From NCBI GenBank assembly GCA_023079485.1, contig CM041084.1:14134609-14198608 (forward strand): a DNA stretch of 64,000 bases, read 5' to 3'. Shown one piece after another: positions 39,311 to 49,600 of this stretch. The translations under genes and the position numbers were made by a program. This stretch comes from Archilochus colubris (Eukaryota; Chordata; Aves; Apodiformes; Trochilidae). Each line of letters begins with the position of its first letter. Position 1 is the stretch's first letter. The notes under the pieces were generated by a model. It made no database searches and was not told the DNA's origin. It saw nothing but the letters and a program-made list of their open reading frames with translations.

Positions 39311-41520
39311 ACTATTACTTTAATTTAAATATTATGCCTTCTATCAAGACCTAGTAGTTTATTTCTCATGTTACATTTCCCCCCTGAACATTATTTTCTG
39401 CCCATTTATTTCTCAAGTTTCCTCTTTGGGTGTGTGTGGGTTTTTTATATGAATGGCTTACTTATATGTTTAATGAAACCGGCAAGAAAAGCATGGAAAA
39501 CGAATATATAGAAAATCATGTTTCAGTCACAACCTCAGAGGTGAAATAGAGAAATCAAATGAAATAGTATTACCTTCTGAGCCCTGATATTGTCTTTGTA
39601 TCTTTGTATGCATTATTCACCTTTTTTGCTGTTCCTATGTTCTGATATTTGTATGTAATTTGTGTCCTGGACTCCTAATACATTATTCAAACAGCAAGTA
39701 TCTCCTAATTTCTACTATCTTCTCCGATAACCTTGAGTCTCTTTTTATCTCAAAAACTAAGCAAATGAGCCTGTTTTATTTTTATATGCTGTTTGCTGAG
39801 CCTCAGCTAAGCTTCAGGTTTGAAATACTCAGACTTACTGGAACCATAGGTTTGAATACAAGAAGGTTAATCTTCCCAACTCACAAAACTGAAGTGCAAC
39901 ACTGCTGCTTAAAGTATTAATTCTTTCTGAAAAGCATGCCTTAAATTACAGGCTTTGCATGGATACCTTAAAATCAGGGGGTTTTAAGGCCTTCTCTTTT
40001 CAGAGAAGATGAGCCCCTCAAGAACCAAAATCTTACACCAGCAGGCTCCTTTTTTTATTAGAGCTCAGAAGATGAAGTATGGCTTTCCACAGATTTCTGC
40101 TGCATCAGTAGAGCACAAAGAAAAAAGTAGTTTCTCAGGGGAGAAATTAGGCCAGTTAGTATAGTGTAAATCTAAACCAACATTCTAAACTCCACCCAAA
40201 AATCAATAAGCAATCAACATAGATCACAGATTACCTAAAATATAATTATCTCAGCATTCCTCCAGTAAACAGCTGGAATCCTTTTTTCTGTACCAACAAA
40301 ATTATTCCAGTAGATTTAAGAAGCAAAGTTTACATAAATCAATGTAGGGTGAGTTTGCACCTATGCATGAAGCTTGTACCCTCTCATTTACTTACAACTT
40401 GTAAGGAAGCTGTTTCAACTACTTCTAAGACAATCACAGAATAGATGAGAATCATATCAGACCATCCACTGGTAAAACAAAAACAAATGGCTGACAAAAA
40501 CCTGTACTCCAACAGAAAGATGCATACCACACAATACCATTTTTTTAAATTTATATCTGGTTTGGTTACAGTCACAGCACCACAAACTGCCTACAGTATG
40601 ACTAGATCTAGACCATTGTTCTATACAAAAATCCTTAAAGGCCCAAGACAAAAATATCAACTTTTATTTGAGGGCAAAGAAATAAGAAAGCAACTTTTCA
40701 AACAGGGAAGACAAGTAACCTAGAGAAAAGATTATTTTATTTACACAACCTCTTTTCCTCATCCACTACACTCTTGTTACCAGGCAATTTCTTACTAAAA
40801 AGTACCAGCAAATTCTTCTCTGTAATCTTTTTGTCCTACAAAAGTTATTTTCATCATCTCCAAGACCTGGATGGCTTCTTTCAGCACCATGCCATGAGCC
40901 ACCAGGCACCTTCTTCCTTTGCCAGGTTCATTCTCTACTTTCTCTATCCCATTGTACCTAAATGTTCTCACAGGTCTCATAGGGAGGAACAAACTTTCCA
41001 TTCCCCAGGTCCCACATCACCCAGCCACTCTCTCAAGGGAAGATATGTACAGTTGTGATGACACTAATAAAGCAAATGCCATCCAACACAAGCCTCAGTT
41101 AACGGTCATATGTCCATGTGGCAATACCAACCAGCCCCCCCCAAAAAAAGGGTTTTTTCAGATCCAGCTCACGGAGACAAGAGAAGAGATAAAGCTCATG
41201 TGTCTGCACACTGAAGGTATCCTAACCAGGTGTCCATACCAACACCTTCAGCAACTTATTTGCAAAATGAGAAAGAGAAATAGTGCAAAACAAACTCTTG
41301 CAAAAAAAGTATTTCTTGGAGGAGACTGACTCATGGTTACTCTCTCTGGGTAAAGAATAAGAACATACCAATGCACATGACTTAGGATTACAGGTATTAT
41401 AACACTATCCCATGAATAACCAAATGGTTATGCATAACTTCTCTGACTTCATCCATCAGTAGAGGAAAATCCAGCAAAGTGGAATGTCTGTACATTTTGC
41501 TGACATGAAGCTTTAATTAA

Positions 41521-41541
41521 TATATTAAATATATATATATT
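41521..41541. repeat. TA dinucleotide-rich tract
   Basis: TATATTAAATATATATATAT followed by T. Short AT microsatellite. Confidence 0.85.
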
Positions 41542-44095
41542 TGTGAGTGCATACACAGATTAAACTGTAGATTTTGTCTCACTGTGACTTGTCTATAAGC
41601 TTAATAAAAAATAAAAGAACTCACAAAAACTAAAGCTGACCAACTTGTCCATTCACATCTCATTTACATATCACTGCTGTTTTAAGGAGACCTACTGCTT
41701 GAACTCTTGATATAACTATTTCATTTACACAGGACCTGGTTCTTCCTGCTGGGATTTAATGGCTGTCAAACTAATGTGTTCAGCCTCCCAAGTCTTGGCC
41801 CAAATGCCACCAATCACTTAACTACTACTAGAGCATGGCATGGACAAAAACAAAGTAGAAACATTGCAGCATTTCTGCTAGGAAGATGTTGCACTAGCTC
41901 CATAGAGACAATATTAATCTGAAAGCAGTCTGATTTTTCTCACAATTATCTTATTTCAGTCATGGAGTAGAGCCAGGTAGGATTTTCCCCTAGCTCACTG
42001 TAACCTAAAGCAACTGGGAGATTTGGTAAATCCTATGGGCAAAAAAAAAATATCTTTTTTTTTCTAGTGCTGTAGTGGCATTAGAGTTTTTGCCACATTT
42101 TCACTATGATCGGGTAGCTTTTGCTTTACAATCCTCCAGGATCCGCCTGCTTTTTGGCCCTCTGCAACTGCTCTGGATGATCCTAATCAGTGTGATCTCC
42201 AAGGGTAAAGTCATGGAGAGGGATATCTTGGAGTCAGCTTCAGGCCAAATCCATCAATTGAGTCCCTGTGGGAGAATACATTATCTTCCTCAGGGTCCAA
42301 ACATGAGTTTCATCTGCCTTCTAGAATAAGCCATCAAAACAGGAGTTGAGTGCTGACAGTAAAGCCATGACTGAATTTCTGATTACCAGCAGAAAGGGAA
42401 AAATACACCAGTGTTCAAACCAGATCTTAGGTCAAGCAACTCAAAGACTTTTCAGACTCCAAACAACAGCAACTTTCACTTCTTTGACTGACAGAAAGCC
42501 TTACACTTTAGTGGAACAGAAACCTTCCTAATTTTACCCCCTTTTGCTTGTAACTCCCCTTCTGCAGTGACTGAATGAGTCCCTTGCCACCTGTCAGGCC
42601 ATGCCTTCCCTCCTGTACTCTTGGCATCTTGCTTTTTCCTTCCTACGTGTCACTTGTGTGCCAGAAGAGCTGGCCACTCAACAACTTCTGCTGTGAGTCA
42701 TCCCTCTGAAAAATAACTCCAGAAGATCCCAAATTCCTCCAACTGTTTCTAAGGGCCTTCAACAGTTTTTACAGTTGGTGGCATTTTTTAAAAGTCATGA
42801 ATTTTTTTGTCTGTCACTAATCTGCAAAGATGGTTAAAAAGTCTATGAATATACACACTGCTGAAAGTTCTGCTTCTCGTGTATGCTTAAGTTATCACAA
42901 AGACCTGTGAGGGGGGGAAGTGTCTCAAATTCTGATAGTGAAAAAAACAATGTTTGGAAGGAGAGCAGCAGAGAAGCTTAAGGAATTTGGCAGTGTATAC
43001 GTTCTTGAGAAACAAAGTATTTTCCTTTCTTCCAAGACTGAATTTAAAAAGAAGCATTAAAGAGGGGAGGAAAAAAAATAAACCTTTTACAATATTTTTA
43101 GCAGTTTTACCTCATCCTGATGTTTCAGTAATCAAAGACTTTATCAAGCAAAAAGAGATTTTAATTTGCTATTTTAAAAGCTCCTCAGCTGGAAATAGTC
43201 CAGTCTCTAAAGGAAAGAGTGCCAGATGCATGGGACAAGAACAGTAAAACCTCCAAACCAGCAGACTTCCTCTTATCTTTACTGTTAAGAGGAAATGAAT
43301 GAGTCAGCAAATCAGAGAGGAAAAAATGGAGTGTGTTGCTCCAGTAGTTCTAACACATGAGCCCAAGAAAGCGTCTGAGTTATTGGGCAAACTTTCAGCA
43401 TTAATAAAAGATTTCATTGGAAGTCAATGGGAGGACTTCAAATTTGACAGCATAATAAGCCAGTTTCTTTGTACCAGTCATTATTTTGGATCTTTATTTA
43501 GTAATAACACCTTGTTCTCACATAGCATTTTTTGTCATTTGATCAGAAATTGTTTTACCAGGGAGCTCAGTATTTTTACTGCTATTAAACTGACATTTAA
43601 AAAAATTTTAAAAAATAAATGTATCTTGTTTGATAAGACATTTCAATAACTACAGGACAGTGCCATATGATCTAGACTAAAGGAAAAAAACACAAGTGAG
43701 TTTACGCATTTGCCTTTGATTGATTAGATTGGCCTGTTCTTGGGAGGATAAGAATGTTAATTAAGATTAAAATGTGCTTCTTAAATGGCAGCAAACTGTC
43801 AAATACTCTAAGACTAATTTGGTATTGCAAAATGTGTAAAAAAAAAAATAGTAAAGAAATAACCAAACTATGACAATCTAAATATTGTAGGAGGTTCTTT
43901 CCATTCTTAATTTCACATTTTAAATGTCACTCTCTACAGGAAAAAAAAATTAATTAGAGAAGATAAATAAAAAAAAATACAAAACTTAAAAGGTGTCTTC
44001 ATGAGGTATACAGATTTTTTATCTTTCTTTGGCAGCCTCTGAGCAGGTGAAATTAAAACCACAGAATCATAGAACGGTTTGGGTTGGAAGGGACC

Positions 44096-44338
44096 TTAAA
44101 AATCATGTACTTCAAACCCTCCTGCATGGGCAGGGACACCTTCCACTAGATCTGGTTGCTGAAGGACCCATCCAACCTGGCCTTGAATACTTCCAGGGAG
44201 GGGGCAGCCAAAACTTCTTTGAGCAACCTGTGCCAGTGTCTCACCACCCTCACAGGAAAGACTTTTTTTCCTAATGTCTAACCTAAATCTCTGCTCTTCA
44301 AGTTTTAAACCATTTACCTTTGTCCTCTCAATACACAC
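44096..44338 (-). pseudogene. CR1 ORF2 C-terminal end, frameshifted
   Basis: The minus strand reads KVNGLKLEEQRFRLDIRKK, which fits the last conserved segment of CR1 ORF2 just upstream of its 3' end. After the IRKK string the frame departs from the family pattern, indicating a frameshift. The remaining CEGGETLAQVAQRSFGCPLP is an out-of-frame reading of the conserved 3' segment. Inactive remnant. Confidence 0.8.
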
Positions 44339-44403
44339 CTATGTAAAAAGCCCTACCCTAGCTTTCCTGTAGACCTTCTTCAGATATTGGAGGGTTGCTA
44401 TAA

Positions 44404-44409
44404 GGTCAC
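44404..44409. repeat. Left 6-bp target site duplication of the inserted element
   Basis: GGTCAC immediately before the element's TGTAG terminus; the same hexamer follows its CTACA terminus at 44784. The uninterrupted CR1 would read through this site once. Confidence 0.85.
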
Positions 44410-44783
44410 TGTAGTGGAACAAAACAATCAGAGGCCTCTGATTACTGAGAAGTCCAGATGTAGCCAGACGAATCTTTCTTCAGGGGTCGATGCCTCAAGG
44501 TCTGAGTAGGTGTAGCAGTATAGACTTGAGAGTTGTGCTCTAAGTCTATCACTCACATAGTGGAACTAGCAAGATCAGACCGTGGCTCGATGAGCTACCA
44601 ACCTCTCTTGTGACTAGCCCAAGAGTGAGCTCCTCAGTGGGTGTGAGCCTCATCTTTTATTGGCCCCCTGGTCTTGCACATGCTCAATAGGGGGCCTGCC
44701 CTGATTGGGCACAGGTGGATTTGATACCGGCTCACCCCCACTTCTTGGTAATCAGAGGCGTCTGATTGTTTTGTTCCACTACA
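44410..44783 (-). mobile_element. Solo LTR-like insertion (374 bp) nested in CR1
   Basis: The element starts TGTAGTGGAAC and ends GTTCCACTACA, and is flanked by an exact GGTCAC duplication that splits a continuous CR1. TG...CA ends with a 6-bp duplication fit an LTR of the ERVK/alpharetrovirus type. On the minus strand a CCCAATCAG (CCAAT box) lies about 45 bp before CAATAAAAGA, which can serve as a TATA-like or polyadenylation element, so a promoter orientation on the minus strand is inferred. The inverted termini are unusually long: 36 bp with one mismatch (44410-44445 against 44748-44783). Each includes the palindrome or near-palindrome AATCAGAGGC(C/G)TCTGATT. There is no internal retroviral coding sequence. 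The alternative is a non-autonomous hAT-like element with an imperfect 8-bp duplication (AGGTCACT/AGGTCACC). Confidence 0.65.
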
Positions 44784-44789
44784 GGTCAC
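44784..44789. repeat. Right 6-bp target site duplication of the inserted element
   Basis: GGTCAC directly after the CTACA terminus, identical to the hexamer at 44404-44409. CR1 sequence resumes from here. Confidence 0.85.
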
Positions 44790-44886
44790 CTTGAAGCCTC
44801 CTCTCCTCTAGGCTTAACAACCCCAACTTCCTCAGCCTGTCTTCATGGGAAAATGCTCCAGCTCTTTGATCATTTTAGTGGACACG

Positions 44887-45159
44887 TTAAAGGAGCAATA
44901 TGTCCTTCTTATGCTGTAGACTCCAGAACTGGGCACAGCACTCCAGGTGGGGTCTCACAAGATTAGAGAGGGGGAGAATCTCCTCCCTCACCTGGCTGCC
45001 TGTGCTTCTTTTGATGCAGCCTAGGACACAGTTCTGGGCTGCACCCATGCATTGACAGCTCATGTTAAGCTTCTGGTCTACCACCACCCTCAAGGCTATT
45101 TCCTCAGGGCTATCCTCAGTCCTTTCTCCTCCCAGCCTGTATTTCTGCATAGACACCAA
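44887..45159 (-). pseudogene. CR1 reverse transcriptase C-terminal fragment
   Basis: A 90-residue open stretch on the minus strand. LNMSCQC, LGCIKRS, EILPLSNLVRPHLECCAQFW and KKDILLL follow the order of the CR1 ORF2 region C-terminal to the polymerase catalytic motifs, where the family shows an LVRPHLEYC segment. The tyrosine of that segment is replaced by cysteine here. The upstream polymerase motifs and endonuclease are missing because the element is 5'-truncated, so this is a remnant. Confidence 0.88.
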
Positions 45160-45240
45160 TAGTTTTCATTTTGTTGTGGACTGGTTAGAGAAGTATGGCC
45201 CTGTGAAGTGCTCTGACATATTGCATGCATGAGAGTAGAT

Positions 45241-45258
45241 ATCCCAGATATCTGGGAT
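45241..45258. repeat. 18-bp perfect palindrome
   Basis: ATCCCAGATATCTGGGAT equals its own reverse complement and lies about 75 bp beyond the CR1 5' truncation point. No spacer separates the arms. No known role. Confidence 0.9.
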
Positions 45259-45352
45259 CTGCTATAACACAGAGGCCTCAGAGATGCAGAGTGAAAGTCT
45301 TCTGCTCTGAAAAGGTCTACCAGGCAAAACCCAGCAGCTTTTCTGGCACAGA

Positions 45353-45368
45353 TTTTTTTTTTTTTTTT
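45353..45368. repeat. Poly-T run (16 nt)
   Basis: Uninterrupted T run; mononucleotide microsatellite. Confidence 0.9.
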
Positions 45369-47389
45369 AAATGTATGTAAAGCAATCCATTACCTATGAA
45401 AATAAGAGCATTTATATCTCAGCTTGTGTCAATTTTTTATCCAAGAACTAGTAGTGATCACAATAGTGTGCACTGTGATTGCATTGACATTGTGCTCTCT
45501 GGGCATGGATTTCTGTCTCATTTCACAGGAATCACACTGAGCAGATACATTTCCTTTTCATAATGAAAATATATAGGCCCACTGCCACCAGGGTGCTGAC
45601 CAGGCAGTAAGGGTGGCTGTCACTGAGAGAGGATGCTGCCTCCCAGCATCCTCCTGCTCCTTTCTTTGCTGAGTTTGCTTGACTTTCACTCTCATTGGCA
45701 AAGTCAAACATGGAAAGTGTGGAGCCATTAAGAGATTATTCCTGAATTCTTAGACTGAGAGTCATCAATAGGCATGTCTGCAGAACCATTTTAAAACAGC
45801 AGCTCCTGGACATGCCATCACCGGTAGCTAATTCTCATTCAAATGAGAATGAGACTCATAAATGAGACTCTGAGCTGCTTTATTAGGAGGAGAATCACTC
45901 AGGCATGGCATTCAGCTTTGGTCCAAAATGAGCTTTCTCTAACCAAATGGCTTGCTTTAGCAGGGTAAACAGCGACCACCTGCTATTCTTTGAGCTGCAA
46001 CCAAAGCACAAGGAGCACTTTTTTATTTTAACTAGCTTACAGTCTGAGTTGTGTATCCCCATGGATATTAATCAGCAAATTTAGAGCTGTAGTCCTAACA
46101 AAAAATATAGCATTCAAAATTTATTTTTTTAACATACAGGGTCAAAGTGAATATTAATCTTTAACAGAATGAAAATATGTCATTTCCTTGTGGGAATTAA
46201 AAAGTAGACATAATCTATAGCTGTCTTATAAAGTAGACAGTAAGGTAGTCAGCTTTATCCAGGAATAAAATATTTGACATTTTAGAAGAGCATTTTCTAT
46301 GAATTATTCTAAACACAGATAGAACTGTGCCTCGGCTGTGAAATTATTTCCTGGCATTCATCAAAGCTTTTTTCCACTAATTAACTAAATATCTTCCATC
46401 AGTGATTTCTGTGTTTATTTATTAAACAGGCCACAATACATTGCAAGACACATTGCCAAGTTGTCTTTTATTTTAAAGAAATACTATTTAGAAACCAAAT
46501 TCAGAATTCGCATACATTCCTCTCAATTTCAGGGTGCCATTCAGGTATTAGTAGAAATTATATTTCTCAGTATTTATATCTTACTCTTCTGCTATCTGTG
46601 GTGGGATTCCCAATCCAGAACTCAGTATACTCTCTCTTAGATGATCTCTCTATTTACCAAACATGAAATTTCTTTACAAAGTATTACATTTAAGTGTCTT
46701 ACATAATTATTTAATTGGTCAGTGCTTTCTATAGTTTGCTCCTCTTAAAGTGAAATAGACAAGAAATTTTTAAGGTATCTGTATTTTCTGTAAAGAAAGA
46801 TAATACCAGTTCTGACATGTACCGGGGAAAGCATTTTCAACTTTAATTGTATGATGCAAATTTAAAGCTGGAATGCTGGCTCCTGTTAATCTTTCTCAGT
46901 TTAATTAAGATTTAGGTGGAGTGATTGATTCAGGTTTTGCTATTGCTAACAATGAAATTTTATGGGTTTTATGTATTAAGCAAGCACTTCAAAAGTTCAG
47001 AATGCTGCACAAAAATATACCCTCCTGCACAGAAATCACTACATCCTTTCAGGCAAACAGTGGACACTTTTTTGGGTGAAGACAAAGCTACTGCTCAACA
47101 AGGCACAGTGCTGCTACTCAACAGCAGTAAGAAAACTAGGGGAGGGGGGTAGCCTCCCTCCTATGAAAAAGACTCTGCTTTTATGCTCCTTTTGTGCTTC
47201 CTGTTTGCCCTCATCTAAGAAAAGTTTCGGTCCAGATATTTCACAGCTCTCCACTGCTTGTGGGACTTGTGGTAGGTACTTAGGCTGGAAAATGTAATTT
47301 TTCTCTCAGGGTAGTAACATAAACATTTTCTCTGACTCCCATTTCTGTGTAGACACAGTTAAGAAAGTAAATGAAGGTGTCAGGGAGCT

Positions 47390-47660
47390 ATGACCGAGTG
47401 GAGAGGGCCAAGGGCTACAGGGACTCCCCAGGGTAGGCAGGGGAGGACCCAGAATCTAGGGCCCATCCTATCAGCACAGCCAGGGAGCAGGGCAGCTTCC
47501 CTGGAGATGGGGACAAAGCTGGGCAGGACATTGGCCTGGGGCAGAAGGCTTGGCAGGGCACAGCTGTGGCAAGGACTGAGATGGCATCCCGTGGTGGCAT
47601 AGTACTGATGGCCCTGGGCTGGGCTGAGGTGGGGCCAGAAAAACACGAAGGCTCATGGAT
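47390..47660. other. GC-rich purine-skewed patch of unknown origin
   Basis: A sharp-edged island of GC-rich sequence in AT-rich surroundings. The + strand is G-rich (repeated GGCAGGG, CAGGGAGCAGGGCAG, GGGCTGGGCTGAGGTGGGG motifs) with few CpG pairs, so it is not a CpG-island promoter. Several frames on the minus strand stay open through it (up to 132 codons), which follows from the composition. It might be a piece of an unrecognised repeat, a degenerate minisatellite or a retrocopied exon. Confidence 0.4.
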
Positions 47661-48469
47661 GCCCTCAGGGCCTTGGTGGTACAGAAGATTGTTGTTACAG
47701 AAAACAAAGGGATTATAAAATATACTTGTGTTGACAGTTGTCCTTAGAACAAATATTTCTCCACGAAGCATAAGCATAAAGGAGAGGTGAGGGTAAAAGT
47801 CTTGACTGCTCAAGGTCCAGTGCTCTTATTTGTGCCTGCTGTAAGACAGTGAGGAGTGTTTCCAGGTATCCAGGTCCAGAGGCTGGAGTCATGGAACAGA
47901 GATGCTCACATGCTGTCTTCAAACCAGAATCTGGAGAAACACTTCAGGAAACGCACAAAACCCTGTGGTGCACATACAGAAAGTACACATATTTAAGCCA
48001 AGGAATGAATAGGTGGGCATTACTTTTTCAAAAGTAAAGGCATACCTATTTTCCATGTGTACATTTTCATTATTATGTAGTATTGTCAAGTAATGATCAG
48101 CTTCTGTTACGCTATACTTTATTTCTTTAAAAAAGCAGGATGCTTTTCTAGCTTTTGGGTAGGTAACCTGAGGTGTTCTTGATAACTTTTCTCCTTTTAA
48201 AAAGATTACATAAATTGCTCAACTGAAGGAGAGATTTTTTTTCACAAATCTTGTTTTTCTCAACCTTATATTTACGTTTTTTGCTATTGTTGAGTATTAG
48301 GTTAACCAATTCAGAGGACTACCCACAAGTATTACCCACAGATACCCACAAGAACTACCCATTAGCCATATTTTTTTCTCATAAAAATATGTTTATACCC
48401 CATGACTGTGTACCTGGAAAAAAACTTACTTTGTTGTGAACACTTCCCTCCTTTCACTGACATTGATTT
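47661..48469. other. Unique non-coding stretch
   Basis: No gene is recognised. A cluster of four TACCCA units at irregular 10-16 bp spacing lies at 48320-48363 just before the CR1 relic; it is a weak imperfect tandem repeat. Confidence 0.5.
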
Positions 48470-49600
48470 TTATGCTGAGATGATAAGTTATTCTGTAGTT
48501 GTTCATGACTTTGAGATCCTTTTGTAGCTCTTTAGAGTCTACTTCAAAACAGACTGCCAAAAATGTCTATACGATGTAGAGATTTAACAGTGAGTGACAA
48601 CACATTCATTCTCATTTTCAGATCCAGACTTTGCTAAACTTACATATGTCTCCATGCTGATCTTAAGAAGATTTTGCAAATTTTTGAATACCTACTCCCT
48701 CTCCGTTTCTCCTTTGTATAAACATGTCGTTTGTTTCTAACCTTCTTTGATCACTCATTAATCCACAAGAAAAATTCCTCTGTCATCGCATGAATGCTTA
48801 GTTTCTTTAGAAAAGAGATTTTGTCAAATGCTTTTTGAAAATCCCCACACATTATACCCTTTGGATCAGCCATATCCACAAGTTCATTTATTTTTTTCTC
48901 AACTGTAATAAAACTATGCCTTTCATCAAAAACCTATTCTCAAATATGTCATACTCCTCACTGCATTACTAAATTTATTCAGTATCAATTTTTTTTTCAT
49001 TTCTACTGTTTTGAGGAAATCAAGTTTACTGATTCATGTTTCCCAAGATCATGAGTGAAGCTTTTCTTCAAAGCCTGATGCCATATTTCCCATCTGCTTT
49101 CCTCTGACAATACGACAGGTGTAAACAATAATCACAAGTGTCAATTAGCAGCTGAGTAATTCTACATCTACCTTCTTAGAAAATTCTAGACACAATGCTA
49201 CTAAGTTCTAGCAACTTGTTATTTTCAAGTGCATTAACTTATTTATTATTAAGTGTCTAAACTTATTTTAAATCTCTTTCATGGGTGCATCAGACTGTGA
49301 TATGCTAGTGATCTGGTAAGCCTTACTGCAAATGCTCTGTATTACACAAATATTCCTATTATTTTTTAGCCTTATCTGGGAACTAGAGTAGCTTTCTTAT
49401 TCTGACAAGTTTTAATAAGAAGCAGCTCCTGTATTGCTAAACATTAGTTTCTCCAAATCTTTTTGACATGTCTGTCATGATTTAGGTTTTAACTTGTCAA
49501 GGATTATGACCCTCTCTAGCCTCCTTTCCTAGACATCATTTCCGCTTTTTGATTTTGAGACACATTCCAGAATTTACACGTTTACTTGCCCTTTATTTTT
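48470..49600 (-). mobile_element. Ancient CR1 LINE relic, about 1.1 kb, antisense to + strand
   Basis: Matching blocks, in antisense order, include 'tgagatccttttgtagctct', 'ttgtcaaatgctttttgaaa', 'tttggatcagccatatccac', 'tcatgtttcccaagatcatg' with 'agtgaagc', 'gatgccatatttcccatctg', and a CTAGCAACTTGTTATT string. These are the same reverse transcriptase region of the old amniote CR1 type as at 6150-6500, extended toward the ORF start. Many substitutions and indels; no frame survives. The right end is uncertain because similarity fades after about 49400. Confidence 0.6.

Larger units (their letters stand above)
34001..44058. other. Long unique non-coding region
   Basis: About 10 kb without a recognisable gene or transposon. 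Open frames of 139 codons at 34872-35291 (in C/T-rich sequence) and 37939-38358 (TTG start) have no recognisable domains. Visible low-complexity features are an 8-bp inverted repeat CTTTTGTT/AACAAAAG at 36584-36601, an 18-nt poly-T at 39293-39310, a C8A7G3T6 composite run near 41136 and a TA-rich tract at 41521-41541. Confidence 0.55.
44059..45165 (-). mobile_element. Avian CR1 LINE, 5'-truncated, interrupted by an LTR insertion
   Basis: The + strand begins with the reverse complement of the CR1 3' end: 'cacagaatcatagaacggtt' and 'tgggttggaagggacctta'. It then runs through the 3' UTR and the end of ORF2 to about 'ctgtatttctgcatagacac', so the element is on the minus strand and truncated at its 5' side. 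Without the 374-bp insertion it spans about 730 bp. Reverse transcriptase C-terminal coding is readable in two pieces (44096-44338 and 44887-45159). CR1 usually inserts without target duplication and I see none. It is the least diverged CR1 in the window. The family call is by consensus recognition. Confidence 0.92.
45166..47389. other. Unique AT-rich stretch with possible regulatory motifs
   Basis: No gene or further transposon is recognised. It holds an 18-bp perfect palindrome at 45241-45258, a 16-nt poly-T at 45353-45368, and, around 46350-46930, smooth AT-rich sequence with TTAATTA strings and an exact octamer ATGCAAAT at 46854-46861. That last segment has the look of a conserved non-coding element, which cannot be confirmed from one sequence. 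Confidence 0.5.

Noticed and set aside
44029..44274. Plus-strand open frame over the CR1 3' end
   Set aside because: It is the antisense shadow of CR1; the element is on the minus strand.
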